Source: Cunninghamia lanceolata
Taxonomy: Eukaryota > Streptophyta > Pinopsida > Cupressales > Cupressaceae
Direction: 5' to 3'
DNA: 64,000 nucleotides
NCBI GenBank assembly: GCA_027924645.1
Contig: BSBN01000334.1
Coordinates: 3,410,001-3,474,000 of the forward strand
Below are positions 34,307 through 45,912 of the stretch, one piece after another. The position numbers were made by a program, and so were the translations under genes. The notes beneath the pieces are model-generated. The model ran no database searches, was not told the DNA's origin, and saw only the letters and a program-made list of their open reading frames with translations. Every line of letters starts with the position of its first letter. Within the stretch, counting starts at the first letter, position 1.

Positions 34307-34476
34307 TGAGATCCCTCTCCACCACCAATACGTGCTTTTGGTGTGATGGCAAAATTCTACATGGTATCAGAGTGCAGGTCATTGGTTCAAGTCCATCGAG
34401 TCCTTGACCCTTCGTCTGCATAAAGATCCCTCTCCACCACCAGTATGTGCTTTTGGTGTGATGGCAAAATTCTAAA
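34307..34476 (+). mobile_element. TRIM/SMART-like miniature LTR unit (candidate)
   Basis: Two direct repeats of about 50 bp (34307-34361 and about 34422-34476) share GATCCCTCTCCACCACCA and GTGCTTTTGGTGTGATGGC. The first ends CTACA and is followed at once by TGGTATCAGAGT, a one-mismatch initiator tRNA-Met PBS, then about 50 bp of internal DNA. LTR, PBS, short interior, LTR is the layout of TRIM/SMART elements. No clear polypurine tract or target duplication is seen, so the call is tentative. Confidence 0.45.
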
Positions 34477-35535
34477 AAAACACATTCAAAAGTCATAACA
34501 AAGCAAGCAATGTACAGACAGATCAGAGAGTTTTTGACAACAAAGGCACAAATCAGGAGGAGATAGATAACCAGTTCCAACTTTTAGTTAAGCCTCACAA
34601 AGACAATTTATCAATTTTTTTAGAGTTCTGATACAAAACTTGATTGAAATCTCAACTGCCATACGATATGAATACAATGAGCATGAGCGTAAGCAGCCAG
34701 CTTGAAAAAAAATGTGTGAAAGAATTAGACCTGAGTATAGAAAAGTCTCATTTCAGTACTTCCTTTAACTTCTGAAGAGAGCAACACACTCCCTTATGGA
34801 TAGGGAACAAGACCATCAGCACATCAGTTGACATTTTTGTTAATGATGTAAAATAGGAAAACTTTGAGTGAAATTTTTCCCTACAAACATAAATTTTATG
34901 CCTGTGATAAGGGTAGATTTCAGATCATTGTCCCAAGGCTCACTTGTGGTTAGCTTTGGACAGATTGTTGTATTCAAGGAGAAACACGACAAAACCATCA
35001 ATGTAATCCCTATTGTATATCTTTCAAGGAAATTTGTTTACAGAATAAACCTTATATATTACTGGAAGTTCATAATATTCTGAACAGAAAGGAACAAAAC
35101 TGCAAAATGATGACATACTTGAGTTTAAAAGCCACACCCGAATTTCCAAGATCATCTCCATATTTTCCTAGCGTTTCTCACAAAAAAAAACATGTATATT
35201 TTTCTCCTTTTGTTTTCCTTCCAACAGTTCCAAAATAAAGAAAGCTAAAAGGCTCTTTTGTGTTCTAGAAGATGGTGTGTTTTTCCTAAAAATAGCCTCC
35301 ACCTTTGCATGATGCAGAAACTTATTTTCTTGCATTTAAAACTCTCGTAATAAATGAATTTAAAATAGCTTTTCCATTAATTTGAAAATATTATCAGATA
35401 CAAATATTTCGAAAATGTCATTCTTGAACCTGCAACAATGTTCCAAATATTAAACCATGAATTTGAATTAACTACAAGCTCATAAGTAACCATATCTGAA
35501 GCAAGTCTATTAAATGCAAAGGAATTTGTTAGAAA
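34477..35535. other. Non-coding right part of the inserted block
   Basis: AT-rich DNA between the miniature repeat pair and CopiaBC piece 2. Frames such as 34868-35083 plus have no recognisable domain. I see nothing else in it. Confidence 0.5.
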
Positions 35536-35942
35536 AGATTAGGCCTTACATTTACCTTAGGATATGCACGTATGTTTATAAAATTCGTTTAATTATCTAG
35601 AACAATATTCCCTTCCATTATCTAACCTTAGTAGTTTTATTTTTTAATCCATCTAATTTTCAACAAAAAATTTAAGATCTTTAATCATTCTAAAAACTTT
35701 AGATTAATGACTCTAAAAATAAATCCAAGTATAATGTTAGTAGTAATCAGTAAAGGGAACATAGTTATGATATTTTATAATAGATTTCTATGAATTACTT
35801 TCACTCATACCTTTTCTCTACAACTACCATAAATAAACCTAACTCTACTTTATTTTCCAAACACATAGTTCTAAGAGAAATCAAAATATGTATAATAACT
35901 AAACAAACTACCCACCATATTTCTATTAACTATCATCATAAT
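35536..35942 (-). pseudogene. CopiaBC piece 2: integrase core of the same decayed Ty1/copia
   Basis: Minus-strand fragments: VFGK.SRVRF near 35840-35870 (end of GAG-pre-integrase), and KIKLLRLDNGREYCSR near 35585-35640, the integrase block that normally reads like LRTDNGGEF. LNEFYKH follows near 35560-35585. Many stops. Its right edge is the GypsyB target site (ATAAT 35938-35942). Upstream protein sequence resumes at 55824, and downstream sequence resumes at 31612. Confidence 0.7.
35938..35942. repeat. GypsyB target site duplication, left copy (ATAAT)
   Basis: Identical to 55819-55823 on the other side of GypsyB. Confidence 0.93.
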
Positions 35943-38900
35943 TGTTACATCCCCAACTCATGATTTAGCTTAATCTTATTTTTGTATGGTAATCAAGATG
36001 ATTAAAAGTAGTTTAATGATTAGATGTTGTGGAAATATCTGAATTAAGCATTGATTATTGTAATACTGAATAATATTAGTTAGACATGAGAATACATGTT
36101 CATATGATTATTTAACTATTATGAATTATGAATCAGATGATGATGCACTGATCATGATTGTATGATGGTGAGTGTGAACAAGAAATGAACCTTCTTTCAT
36201 ATACGAAAGGAGAGTATCATCTGGGAGGAAGAGATAGATGTTGGGAAATGGGTCAAATTGCCATCTGAGTATTAGATTTTATGTCTTTATGAACTCTTGT
36301 AAGTTGACATGAGTCGCGTCTTTTCTTTGATAGTCGATTTCCTTTATGAGTTGTCATGTCAGTTGTGTTAACTCGACAATTGTTTATGTCAACTAGACTA
36401 AACGACGTTCTTAGAACATCGTCGCAAGTCAAGAGTTAGTCTCGTTAAGCAATGAAGAACTTTCTTGTTCTTTATTTCCAAACCAGGATTTTAAATCTTA
36501 TATTCTTTGATATTTTACTAAGGTTTATAGCCATGTGAGGGGAAGTGTTACTCGACCATGAAACCCTATTCTATTGGTGTGACATCCTTTATTTTCTTTA
36601 TGATGTTAATCTTGGATAATATAGTGGTTATTTAACCCTTATTATTTTGTTAAGGGAGATTATATAAGTTATTATGGTATGAACCTCCTTAGAGGTTGAC
36701 CACCTCAATATCATTGAAATATGTATATAATTATACTATATTATCCACGTATTTTGTTACGCTTGACACCCATCACCCACGAGGAGTGGGGAGAAGGAAT
36801 ATAGGCTGAGTGGTAGCCTTGTTGGAGCCTCCTTCATGGACCAGCTCGTTAGTGATCTATGTGGATCAAAAGATCCTGTGAGGTGGCATGCTAAGAATGC
36901 ATGCAAAGAACTTCATTTTTTGCTTTGGTATCGATGATGCCATCAAGAGGAGGCATTATGGTTTATTGATTATTGTTGTTGTATGGTTCTCCCAGTAGAG
37001 CTCGGTGAAGAAAAGAAAATAGAAGAACTTCAATGAAGTCTAAAAAGGGACTACTACAGCGGTACGGGAAGAACAAGGAGGCTCAAACCGGGTGCATAAG
37101 ATAAAGCTTTTCGCAAGAAAGAAATATCACTATGTCATAGTTACAGGTATGACATTTTTGAGAGCTAATGGCTCATATTCAATAGTGTTTAATACAGTTA
37201 AATCCCACTGATAATATTTAGGAGCTCAACTATGTTGACTCAAGATAGATATTAACGTGTGCTCTGGGCATGAAAAGCAGTATATATAATGAGTTTCTCT
37301 GTGGCAATAGAGTGAATGTAAATTATTGTCAAAGGCTTAAGAGGCCACATGTATTCTTTTATGATGTTCTTTGAATCTTTTAAATTTTGATTCCATTCGG
37401 CTAACTAGAGGTCATATTGTCTTTGCTAGTTATGCATGCAAGAACATTGCATGACGTTAACCAGTCTAAGCTATTATCGAGCCATGAATCTTTTCTATTA
37501 ATGTTTCCTTATAACTATTCAACAACTAATAAGGCATGAAGACATAGTATTTGACAATGAACCCGATAGGGCATTAATGTCTAATGAGTATAAGCTGAGG
37601 GTATTGACATATGATATTGATACTTCAGAACTGTGCATGTAATAATAAGTATGGCCGAACCATATGATAGCAATGACCACTCTATACTTAGTGGTAAACC
37701 TAAGTTTGGTGTCATGTGCACTTAGTACTTTATCATATCAAATCGAGCTAAAATATGTCAACCTTCTCCTATCTTATAATAGTATTCTTTGCGCATATAA
37801 TGCATGTCGAAGCTCTAATGAATTCTCATGGAAGTGGGAAGGTTAATAAAGACATATTGTTGTCTTCTTGGCAGGCATGATTACATGCCATATTCCCTAT
37901 AGGAAAGTTAATCTTTGATATGTTCTTTTTACAAGAATAAACCCTAAGTTACTATTAACTTTGTTGTATATAAGAAAGTGAATGCCATCTTTCCAAATGA
38001 CAAATATTTTTTATTAAGTATATGGTATTAAGAGGATCTCTTGAGATATAACTTTTAAAATAGATTGACTCTATGAGTCATTGTAAGTATTCCTTTGATG
38101 ATATGAACTGAGTATAAACCTTGAAATTAGGTAAATAAAGTAAACACCAACTAGGTAAGGTTAAGTGTTGAAAACATGAATGAAGTTATTTCTTTATTAA
38201 AGTGCGGGACAATGTGACATGGAGTCACAAGTTCCCTATTGCCTAAGCAACGAGACCCTTGGGAATGGGTTTTCAAAATAGGAGTCGAATGTCCAAGGAA
38301 TGGACAAAGATGTTTTAAACTTATCTATCCAAGACCAAGAAAGGTCGAATTATGGTTACTATAGCACATGATAGCTTATAAGTCAAGTCGAGGTAGTGGA
38401 CATATGATGATGTTCATAGTGTAATGTATATGTATGTAAATCTTTGGCCAAAGTAATGTATCTGTCTCTGCATGCATTGTCAGTCCACATTGCTCCATAT
38501 GGCATAATGTCTCTAGTAGTGTCATGTGCATAGTTAAAGTGCATCTATAGTTGCATGACCATGAGGCATTATGAAGGACACAACACCAAATACTCAGATG
38601 GTAAACCTAATGGTTCCTTATGTCTATACCTTCCGTGAAGGGTAGGGCCACTTCTAGGTAGGAAGTTGTGCAGGGGACTACCTGTCTATGGTTGGAGGAA
38701 AAGCACTTGGATGATGCTCTCCTTCCCAAGCAGAAGACAAGCCGAGGGTTATGAAGATAGATGTCATATGTTCCAAATACAGTGTTTTTCTCTATATGAC
38801 TTGATAGTCAGTGATTGTGCATAATTTGATATTTGATGCCTTGAGCATAACTTTGTACATGAATAGTGAAGGTTATTCACTAATGAGAGATCATTGGATA

Positions 38901-39072
38901 TTGTAATTTTAAGTTTTGTTATAATCTGGTAAAGAATAACATGCTTAAGTATTGTAATGATAATGATTTGAATTCTTGTTTAACTATGCTCTGGATAATT
39001 ATGATGTATCCCAATTCTTGTTAAGATGAATATTTATGTTTAATCATGAGTATTATGGAGTGTGATGTTACA
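35943..39072 (+). repeat. GypsyB 5' LTR
   Basis: 3130 bp from TGTTACATCCCCAACTC to GTGATGTTACA. The last seven bases TGTTACA repeat the first seven. Aligns with 51257-55818 once the solo LTR there is removed (about 3123 bp). Confidence 0.93.
36661..36668 (+). promoter_or_regulatory. GypsyB LTR TATA box candidate
   Basis: TATATAAG, kept in the 3' LTR at 51974-51981 within the same surrounding words (AAGGGAGAT before it, TTATT after it). Confidence 0.5.
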
Positions 39073-39074
39073 TA

Positions 39075-39087
39075 TGGTATCAGAGCT
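39075..39087 (+). other. GypsyB primer binding site
   Basis: TGGTATCAGAGCT two bases after the 5' LTR; initiator tRNA-Met type. Confidence 0.9.
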
Positions 39088-39819
39088 ACCAAGTTCAATA
39101 CATGCACCTATGAGATCACTACTTAATGATTATTTTATCCAACACTAACAGATACTAATGTTTGGATGTTCTATGCTAGAATGGTAAGAATTAGAACAGC
39201 TGGAAAAAAGGTAATGGAAAATGGACGTTACCTATATTATCAAAAGGACTTGAGGGAATGAGCCTCAAGAATGAAATGACCTAAACAACTAGTTGCTTAG
39301 TAGGAGCATGGTTGACTGATGAGGAGACCTTCACTGATGTTGTTAAACACATCAAGCAGGAGTTGGGGAAAGCAGAAAAGAGTGTTGCTCCTAACTCTAA
39401 TGATAAATCAATAGAACCCTTTGCACCTAAACTACCAGCTATGGAAGCAGTCCTAAAGATTTTGATGTAAATAAGGAGGATGTGGATGAGTACCTGCGAT
39501 TAATTCCACCTCCTAAAACTGATATGATAAATCTCAAGGCTGAGAAATGAACATGAGAAAGTATCCCACATTGATAATGACTTGCAGTATCAATATGTAA
39601 ATAAAATTTTACAATTTTGATGGATTATATGTAATCCAATGAAAACTATAAGGCAATTGAAATTTTTTTTGACAATCTTTCCTTTCTTGTTAAAAATTAC
39701 ATGAACAAGAATACATTTATGTTATGAATGGGTTCAATGATATGGAAAACTAATCCATGATTAATATGCAAACTTTAGGAAGAAGTAGATTGCAACAAAG
39801 GTTTAGATAAGAACCAGGA
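39088..39819 (+). other. GypsyB leader between PBS and gag core
   Basis: About 0.7 kb with scattered short frames and many stops. It may hold the decayed N-terminus of gag, but no domain is legible. Confidence 0.4.
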
Positions 39820-40915
39820 TGGGAGGTAGCCAGGATGAAGGGCAACCTTCAAGGCACTCTGAATCTAAACATGACTAGATCATCGCTTTACTTCAAGAGA
39901 CAAGAGTGAGAGTAGGAACTCTCAAACAAGAAGTCAGGGGTTGGTCAGGACCTAGGCAAGAAGCTGGCTATGGGGCTGATGACGAGGAACATCATAATGA
40001 CACCACCCAAAGTAAGCACAGAGAGAATAACTCTGATGCCAAACAAGAAGAGGATAGAAGAAGCCATATGCCTATGGAATTATCCTCAGACATGAAAAAG
40101 ATTATGCCTCCCAGATTCAATGGATCTATAAGCAGAGATGCCATGGAGGCATGGCTTACAGAGATGGAAAAGTATTTCAAAATAAGAAATTACACTAAAA
40201 TCACTAGAGCGGTATGGGGAGTATACTAGCTAGTGGGTGAAGCATCCACATTGTGGATGAACAAAAAGATGGAGTTAGACTTGAGGTCTACAAGTCTAAC
40301 TTGGGATAGGTTCATAGAACTTTTTAGGCAAAGATGGTTGCCTCAACTATTCTATGACTAGAAGCTTATAGACTTTTAGAATCTAAAACAACCTGATTTA
40401 TCCGTGAATGAATATTGGAAAAAGTTCACTCACCTACTTAAGTATGTGTTGCAGTATCAATAGGAAGAGAGATTCCACATCCAAAAGTTTATAATGGGGT
40501 TGAACACCCAAATTGGGGTTGAGGTTTATGTACATGGTCCTACTTCAATGGACCAGGTCTATGAGAAGGCCATCAAATAGGAACAAAAACTGAAGGCTAT
40601 GTCTGCCCATAGGGAAAGAAGCTAAAAGAGCTTTAATTGGCCCCAATCCTCTCAATCCTCTAGGAAAAAGGGGAAAAAGAAGGAATTTATTGTTTAAAAA
40701 ATGATAAAGGGGCCAAGCATAAGAAAACTGAGTCCAAGGGGGAGAAGAAAGATAATAACTACTCTAAGAAGAATGGAGACAATTTTGGGAAACCTCGAGA
40801 GAGGCGAGGATCGGTGGGAGGGTGCTACACATGTGGCAGAGATCATTAGGCCAACCAGTGTCCTAACAAGGTGCAGCAAGCACAACCAAGAGAAAACCCT
40901 CTACCCTCTTAGCAG
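39820..40915 (+). pseudogene. GypsyB gag (broken)
   Basis: Gag core after a charged N-terminus: MPPRFNGSISRDAMEAWLTE near 40107-40165, MEKYFKIRN, then SLTWDRFIELFRQRW near 40300-40345 and NEYWKKFTHLLKY near 40405-40445. Zinc knuckle CYTCGRDH.ANQC at 40822-40863: all four CCHC ligands are present, but a TAG replaces the residue after His. Lys-rich stretches precede the knuckle. Other stops lie at 40227 and near 40360 and 40460. Gag coats the element RNA. Confidence 0.8.
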
Positions 40916-40945
40916 GTAGCATTCCAGTAATGCATTAATGCATCC

Positions 40946-41401
40946 TTGGACAATAGGCATGACAAATACCAAATTACTCCCCTTGAAACTACAAGTATTT
41001 TATTTGGTCTCCCAATTTTAGTTTTAATTCATACTTGTGCTACAGAATGCTCTATTTCCCCTAAAAGTTTAAGTAAAATTCCTAGAAAAGTTGGATATAT
41101 GGCAAACACATGGTCAGTAGAATATGCAAATCAGACCAAGGCTCAGGAAGAGCATTGCCTATTTGAGGCTAGGGTTGAACTTCCCAGTTTCTCCATGGAA
41201 TTAAATCTTTATGTAACTCCATTGGGCTCATACTATGTTATCCTTGGAATAAATTGGTTATGGATACTTCGAGCCAAAGTGGACTATTATGCCAAAAAAG
41301 TAAAATGTCTTGATGACTTAGGAAACAAAGTCTTTCTACAACGGAACCCTAGGGAAGTCAAACTAAAACAAATTTCTTCCCTACAAATGAAAAGAGCTTA
41401 A
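40946..41401 (+). pseudogene. GypsyB protease (active site lost)
   Basis: Open for 151 codons. The position of the aspartic protease active site reads LIHTCATECSIS near 41018-41055, where chromovirus proteases have a DTGA box, so both the catalytic Asp and the Gly are substituted. Downstream strands fit the family (ELNLYVTPLGSYYVILGINW, near 41197-41260; the family has a GMDWL-like box). This copy could not process its polyprotein. Confidence 0.75.
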
Positions 41402-42960
41402 AGAAAGGAATCCCAACTTTTTGCTATCAAAATGGAAAAAGTAAATGGGTTTGAGGAAACCAAGTTCCAAGATGATCTAATGTTTTACGAATCCCAAAAA
41501 CCTAATGAAATTGGAAAGGAGTCCATAGATCAGGAGAGATCAGATTTGGACAGACATCCTTTTCTTAGGGACTTTGAGGATGTATTTCCAAATGAGTTGC
41601 TAGGATTACCTCCTAAAAGAGCCTTTGACTTCTCTATTGATATATTTCTAGGGTTAGAACCTATCTCTAAAGTGCCCTACATAATAACCACTACAGAGTT
41701 AATGGAGCTAAAGGCTCAATTATAGGAATTGTTGGACAAGGGACTGATTAGACCCAATGTGTCACCCTAGGGAGTGCCAGTTATATTTGTGAAATAGAAA
41801 GATGGCACTTTGCGGTTATGCATAGATTAACCGCATGTTGAATAAAGCAACAATTAAGAATAAATACCTGTTGCTTCACATCAATGATCTTTTCAATCAA
41901 ATGAGAGGTGCAACCGTGTTTTCCAAGATTGATCTTTGGTTCAGGTATCACCAATTGAGACTAAAGGATGAGGACATCCATAAAATAGCTTTCAGAACAA
42001 GGTATGGGCATTATGAGTTCATTGTCCTACCTTTTGGATTAACAAACGCACTGGAAACATTTATGAATATAATAAACAGTGTGTTCAGGGATTGTTTGGA
42101 GAAATTTTTCCTAATATTTCTTGATGACATTATAATCTATTCCAAGAATGAGGAAGAGCATCTTCACCTCATCTAAGGATAGTTCTTCAAAGGTTGAGAG
42201 AGCATAAATTGTATGGCAAGCTCTCTAAGTGTACTTTATTTCAAAAGGAAGTGTAGTATTTGGGCCACATAATTTAGCTAGGGGAATAGTTGTGGACCTA
42301 GCTAAAATTATGGATATTTTGGAATCATCAATATCAAGGAATGTTCATGAGGTGTGAAGTTTCATGGGCCTTGTAGGTTACTACAGGAAGTTTGTGAAAA
42401 ACTTTTCAAAAATTGCATATCCTATAGCTTCCTTGCAGAGAAAAGGCAAGAGATTTGATTGGTCAGAAAAGTGACAGGAGAGCTTTGACCTATTGAAGGA
42501 AAAATTGACTTCAGCACCAATTTAGAAAATACCTAACCCAGAAGGTCAATTTGTAGTCATTACCGATGCCTCAAGGGAAGGCTTAGGTGGTGTACTAGTC
42601 TAGGATGGACAAGTCATTACATATGAATCTTGAAAGTTGAAAACTTATGAGAAAAACTATGCCCCCCATGATTTGAAACTGGTAGCAGTCATTCATGCAC
42701 TACAAATGTGGAGACATTACCTGCTTGGAAAATACTTTGAACTGAAAACATACCATCAAGGGCTCAAATATCTATTCACTTAGCCACATCTAAATGCTCA
42801 TCAAAGAAGATGGTTGGAATTCATCTCAGATTATTATTTTGAGAATAAATATATCCAAGGGAAAGAAAACTAGGTGGCAGATGCCTTGAGTAGGAGAAGA
42901 CACATCTCCTCAATGATATCTAGACATTTTGATTTTAGGAATCAGCTACTACATGATCTA
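41402..42960 (+). pseudogene. GypsyB reverse transcriptase and RNase H (broken)
   Basis: RT: DVFPNELLGLPPKRAFDFSI near 41579-41640, [23 protein letters not shown] near 41800-41830, then a frameshift before [27 protein letters not shown] is near 41925, [13 protein letters not shown] near 42030, and the catalytic block [15 protein letters not shown] near 42115-42160. The connection is near 42360 (FMGLVGYYRKFVKNFSKIAY). RNase H has VITDASREGLGGVLV near 42557-42600, HALQMWRHYLLG and the tail ADALSRRRH near 42880-42905. Multiple TAG stops. The Leu-Asp-Asp core is kept. Confidence 0.88.
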
Positions 42961-43069
42961 AGGGAGATGAGTTTTACAAGTAGGTAAAACAAGCCCTTGA
43001 GGAAAATTCCCAAAATTTAAGATATGATGGATTTAGATTTGAATCGGATGGATTATTAAGGTTTAAAGG

Positions 43070-44340
43070 AAGGATGTATGTACCTTACATAGAGTTAAGG
43101 AATATGGTGTGGAAGGAGGTTCATTCTGCACCGTATTCAGGACATCCTGGCATAAAAATGTTATTTGTCGATGTGAAACCCCTATATTTGTGGAAAGGAA
43201 TGAAGAGGGATGCTACAAATTTTGTAGCTACATGTATAGAATTCTAGAGGGTTAAGGTGGAACACTATCACACAGCATGACTCTTATACCCTCACAAAAT
43301 TCCTAAGTAGAAATGGCAAATTATAAGCATCAACTTTCTACAAGGGCTTCCTATGTCAAGGAATAGGCACAATGCTATTTTGGTTGTGGTGGATAGACTC
43401 ATCAAAGTCACTCAATTTATACCTGGGAACTTGACGAATGGGGTACCTATCATAACCCATAAATTTGTTCAAGATATTTTTAGATTGCATGGCATTCTTG
43501 GGAAGATTATCTTAGATAGGGATGCGCAAATGACATCGTGGTTTTGGCAAACCTTATTCTCTTCCCTTGGAACCTAGTTGACTATAAGCTCTTCTTATCA
43601 TCCTGAAATAGATGGTCAAATTGAGAGGGTAAACTAAGTATTGGAGGATTTATTAAGAATGTATTGCATGGATCAGCAATACAAATGGGAACATTATCTC
43701 CCTCTGGTGGAATTTGCCTTCAATAATTCCTATCATTCTACTATTAAGATGGCTCCATTTGTAGAATTATATGGAAGGAAGTGTTGAACCCCTATAAGCT
43801 GGGATAAGCTAGAAGAAAGGGTTAGCCTTTGTCCAAAAATATTGTCAAAAATGGAAGAGCATGTCCATCTGGTTAAGAAAAGGCTAACAGAAGCCAATGA
43901 TAGGAAAAAGAGTTATGCAGATGCTAAGCGCATCGAAAGGTATTTCTTAGTAGGAGATAAAGTCCTTTTAAGGGTAAAACCTCAGAAGAGTTCCATAAAA
44001 TTTGGGAAGACATCTAAATTGGTACCTAGATATGTGGGTCCCTTTGAAGGTCTTAAAGAACTCAACCTAGTTGCATACAGAATTTCTCTACCACTAGCTC
44101 TTCCATGATGCATAATTTTTTTCATGTTTCCTATTTGAAAACGTTTAATGCTATAGATAATTAAATTCTTGTTCTTTATTGGAATGCTATACAGGTGAAG
44201 GACCTAGGGGTGGTGATGATCGATCCCATCAAGGTGCTTGAAACACATAAGATACGCTTACATAACAATGAGATAACATAGTGCAAGGTCCAGTGGGACC
44301 AATATGCAGAGGAAAATGTTGCCTAGGAAAACTTTGATGG
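43070..44340 (+). pseudogene. GypsyB integrase and chromodomain-like tail (broken)
   Basis: The HHCC domain is near 43120-43260 (H..H, then CIEF where a second Cys is expected, so one zinc ligand is lost). In the catalytic core the first Asp position reads INFLQGLP (codon 43332-43334 is AAC, Asn). The second Asp is present in ILDRDAQMTSWF near 43510, and Glu in GQIERVN near 43615-43635. The DNA-binding tail has VGDKVLLRVKPQKSSIKF and PRYVGPFEGLKEL at 43950-44070. It ends with CKVQWDQYAEENVA near 44281-44325, which fits a chromodomain. Chromodomains steer insertion to marked chromatin. Inactive. Confidence 0.85.
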
Positions 44341-44344
44341 CATT

Positions 44345-45593
44345 CATGTGAGATTTCCCCATCTTTTCTGATAACTTTTTATTATTCTCACAAACCATTT
44401 TTCTTATTATGTTGGTTAACTCTTGTTGTGTGGTTACACAACACGCCCCATTTTGACTTGGCAAAATAGGGACCCAACTTTTCAGCTTGGCTGGTGTTGT
44501 CTGCTTTGTGGCAGTTTGGTAAAAGTAAGTCATGTGCATCATCATGTAGAACTAAGATGAGGCAAGTCATCATCATGAGGTTAGTTTGTCAAAATTTGCA
44601 TTTCTTTTCTATGACCTCATATTTTGAAAAGGCATTAAATTCCATGCAGGTTTGCCTTTTACATCACCCTGATATTCCTCAGGATGTGAAAGTTATGAAC
44701 AGTCAAAGTTTTGGTCAAACCTAATATTCACAAGAGGAGGATCATATTTTATAACCTCAGTCATGTTGTCGAAGACCATCCTGGTCTTGGTGCATCACCC
44801 GATAAGTCATGCGGTCCAGATATCTGGACGTCAATTTTAAGTGGTAATAAATCTTTCCCGTCAAATAGTCTTATATCGCAGGCATCATATTTCCAAATGT
44901 AACCTGATATTCCTTAATATCCTCCTGCCGTAAAATATCACCCTAAGCCAATATCCTGATGACGTCATCCAAATCAGATAAATGAAGAAACAAACATGAC
45001 GATGACATCATCATCACATTTACATTTCTACAGGATATTTTCTAAACATGATCATGTTTGCCTAGTATGACGATGACGTCCTGATGCCTTCCTGATACAA
45101 AGGACAAATATCATGATGACGTCATCCTGATATTCCACAAGAGAGGCATGTAAGTTTGTCTCATCATCATCATATTAGAAACATCACCCAATACATTGAA
45201 ATATCCTCCTGAGGTACCAAACATAACCAAAGGGCGCTTTTGTCACCCGAATCTTGTCGCGATACCCATTCCAATTTCGCATGAGGAGGATGACATTGAA
45301 ACTCAACCTGATATTTGTGAATATCATCCTGCCTTCATGATATCCTGTCATAGGGATATCCCCCCGCTCCCGTTGCCACCATTATCATTTAATGCGCATA
45401 GACATGTTAGGTGGTTCCCGCCGACCCCAGAACCCAATGAAACACTTGGCGAGATCTTGTGTTTTCACATGAATAATCAAGGAATACAATCTAATTTGTC
45501 AAAGTTGGCCTAAATTTACCCTAATTGCAAGGTTAAAAGGTAATTCAACCATCATTTTTACATTTACCTTGCGATAAAATTGTTTTACAGAGC
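44345..45593 (+). promoter_or_regulatory. GypsyB leader of the accessory ORF with TGACGTCA and CCTGATAT clusters
   Basis: About 1.25 kb with no pol domain. The palindrome TGACGTCA occurs near 44963 and 45118, with related TGACATCA near 45004 and TGACGTCC near 45074. The word CCTGATAT recurs near 44669, 44904, 45132 and 45309, and ATATCCTG-like words lie between. TGACGTCA is the classic bZIP (C-box/CRE) binding core, so this could be an internal promoter or enhancer for the downstream ORF. That is inference. The 105-residue frame at 45196-45513 has no domain and is probably chance. A polypyrimidine-AG acceptor-like end (TTGTTTTACAG) is at 45583-45593. Confidence 0.5.
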
Positions 45594-45724
45594 ACTAGCT
45601 TCCATATCCGCATACAAGCAATTGTTGATTTGAGCTCACAGACAGATGGAAGGAAGTGATCATCAGCTAAATTAAGAGCGTTGTTAATAGTCTACTGGTA
45701 TAGAAGAGAAATCTGCATAACCAG

Positions 45725-45906
45725 GTAAGTAACTGAAACCCTCATCATGTTATTGTTGTTCAGGTATGATGATGTAAGTTCTGGTTTATGCATCCATTTG
45801 ATTAAGTAATGTTGAAAAGATACAGTAGGCATGGTGATTTATAAAGTTAATTGCAATATGCATGCATGTGTATACCCGTTGTGAGATAGGATTTTGTTAA
45901 TTGTAG
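45725..45906 (+). other. Predicted intron just upstream of the GypsyB accessory ORF
   Basis: The donor CAG|GTAAGT is at 45722-45730 and the acceptor TTAATTGTAG ends at 45906, giving 182 bp, AT-rich as plant introns are. The ATG of the accessory ORF is six bases downstream. A short exon (45594-45724) would precede it if the acceptor at 45593 is real. The pattern suggests the accessory ORF is made from a spliced subgenomic RNA. No transcript evidence is available here. Confidence 0.45.
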
Positions 45907-45912
45907 GTACTC

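Noticed and set aside
34384..34394. Possible tRNA gene (B-box-like GGTTCAAGTCC)
   Set aside because: No matching A box or cloverleaf arms; more likely part of a PBS-proximal repeat.
34212..34580. 122-codon minus-strand frame with an internal repeat
   Set aside because: The repetition comes from the two 50-bp direct repeats; no domain and it crosses the miniature LTR-like unit.
45196..45513. 105-codon plus-strand frame before the accessory ORF
   Set aside because: No domain, composition follows the CCTGATAT-rich leader, and it is upstream of the predicted splice sites.
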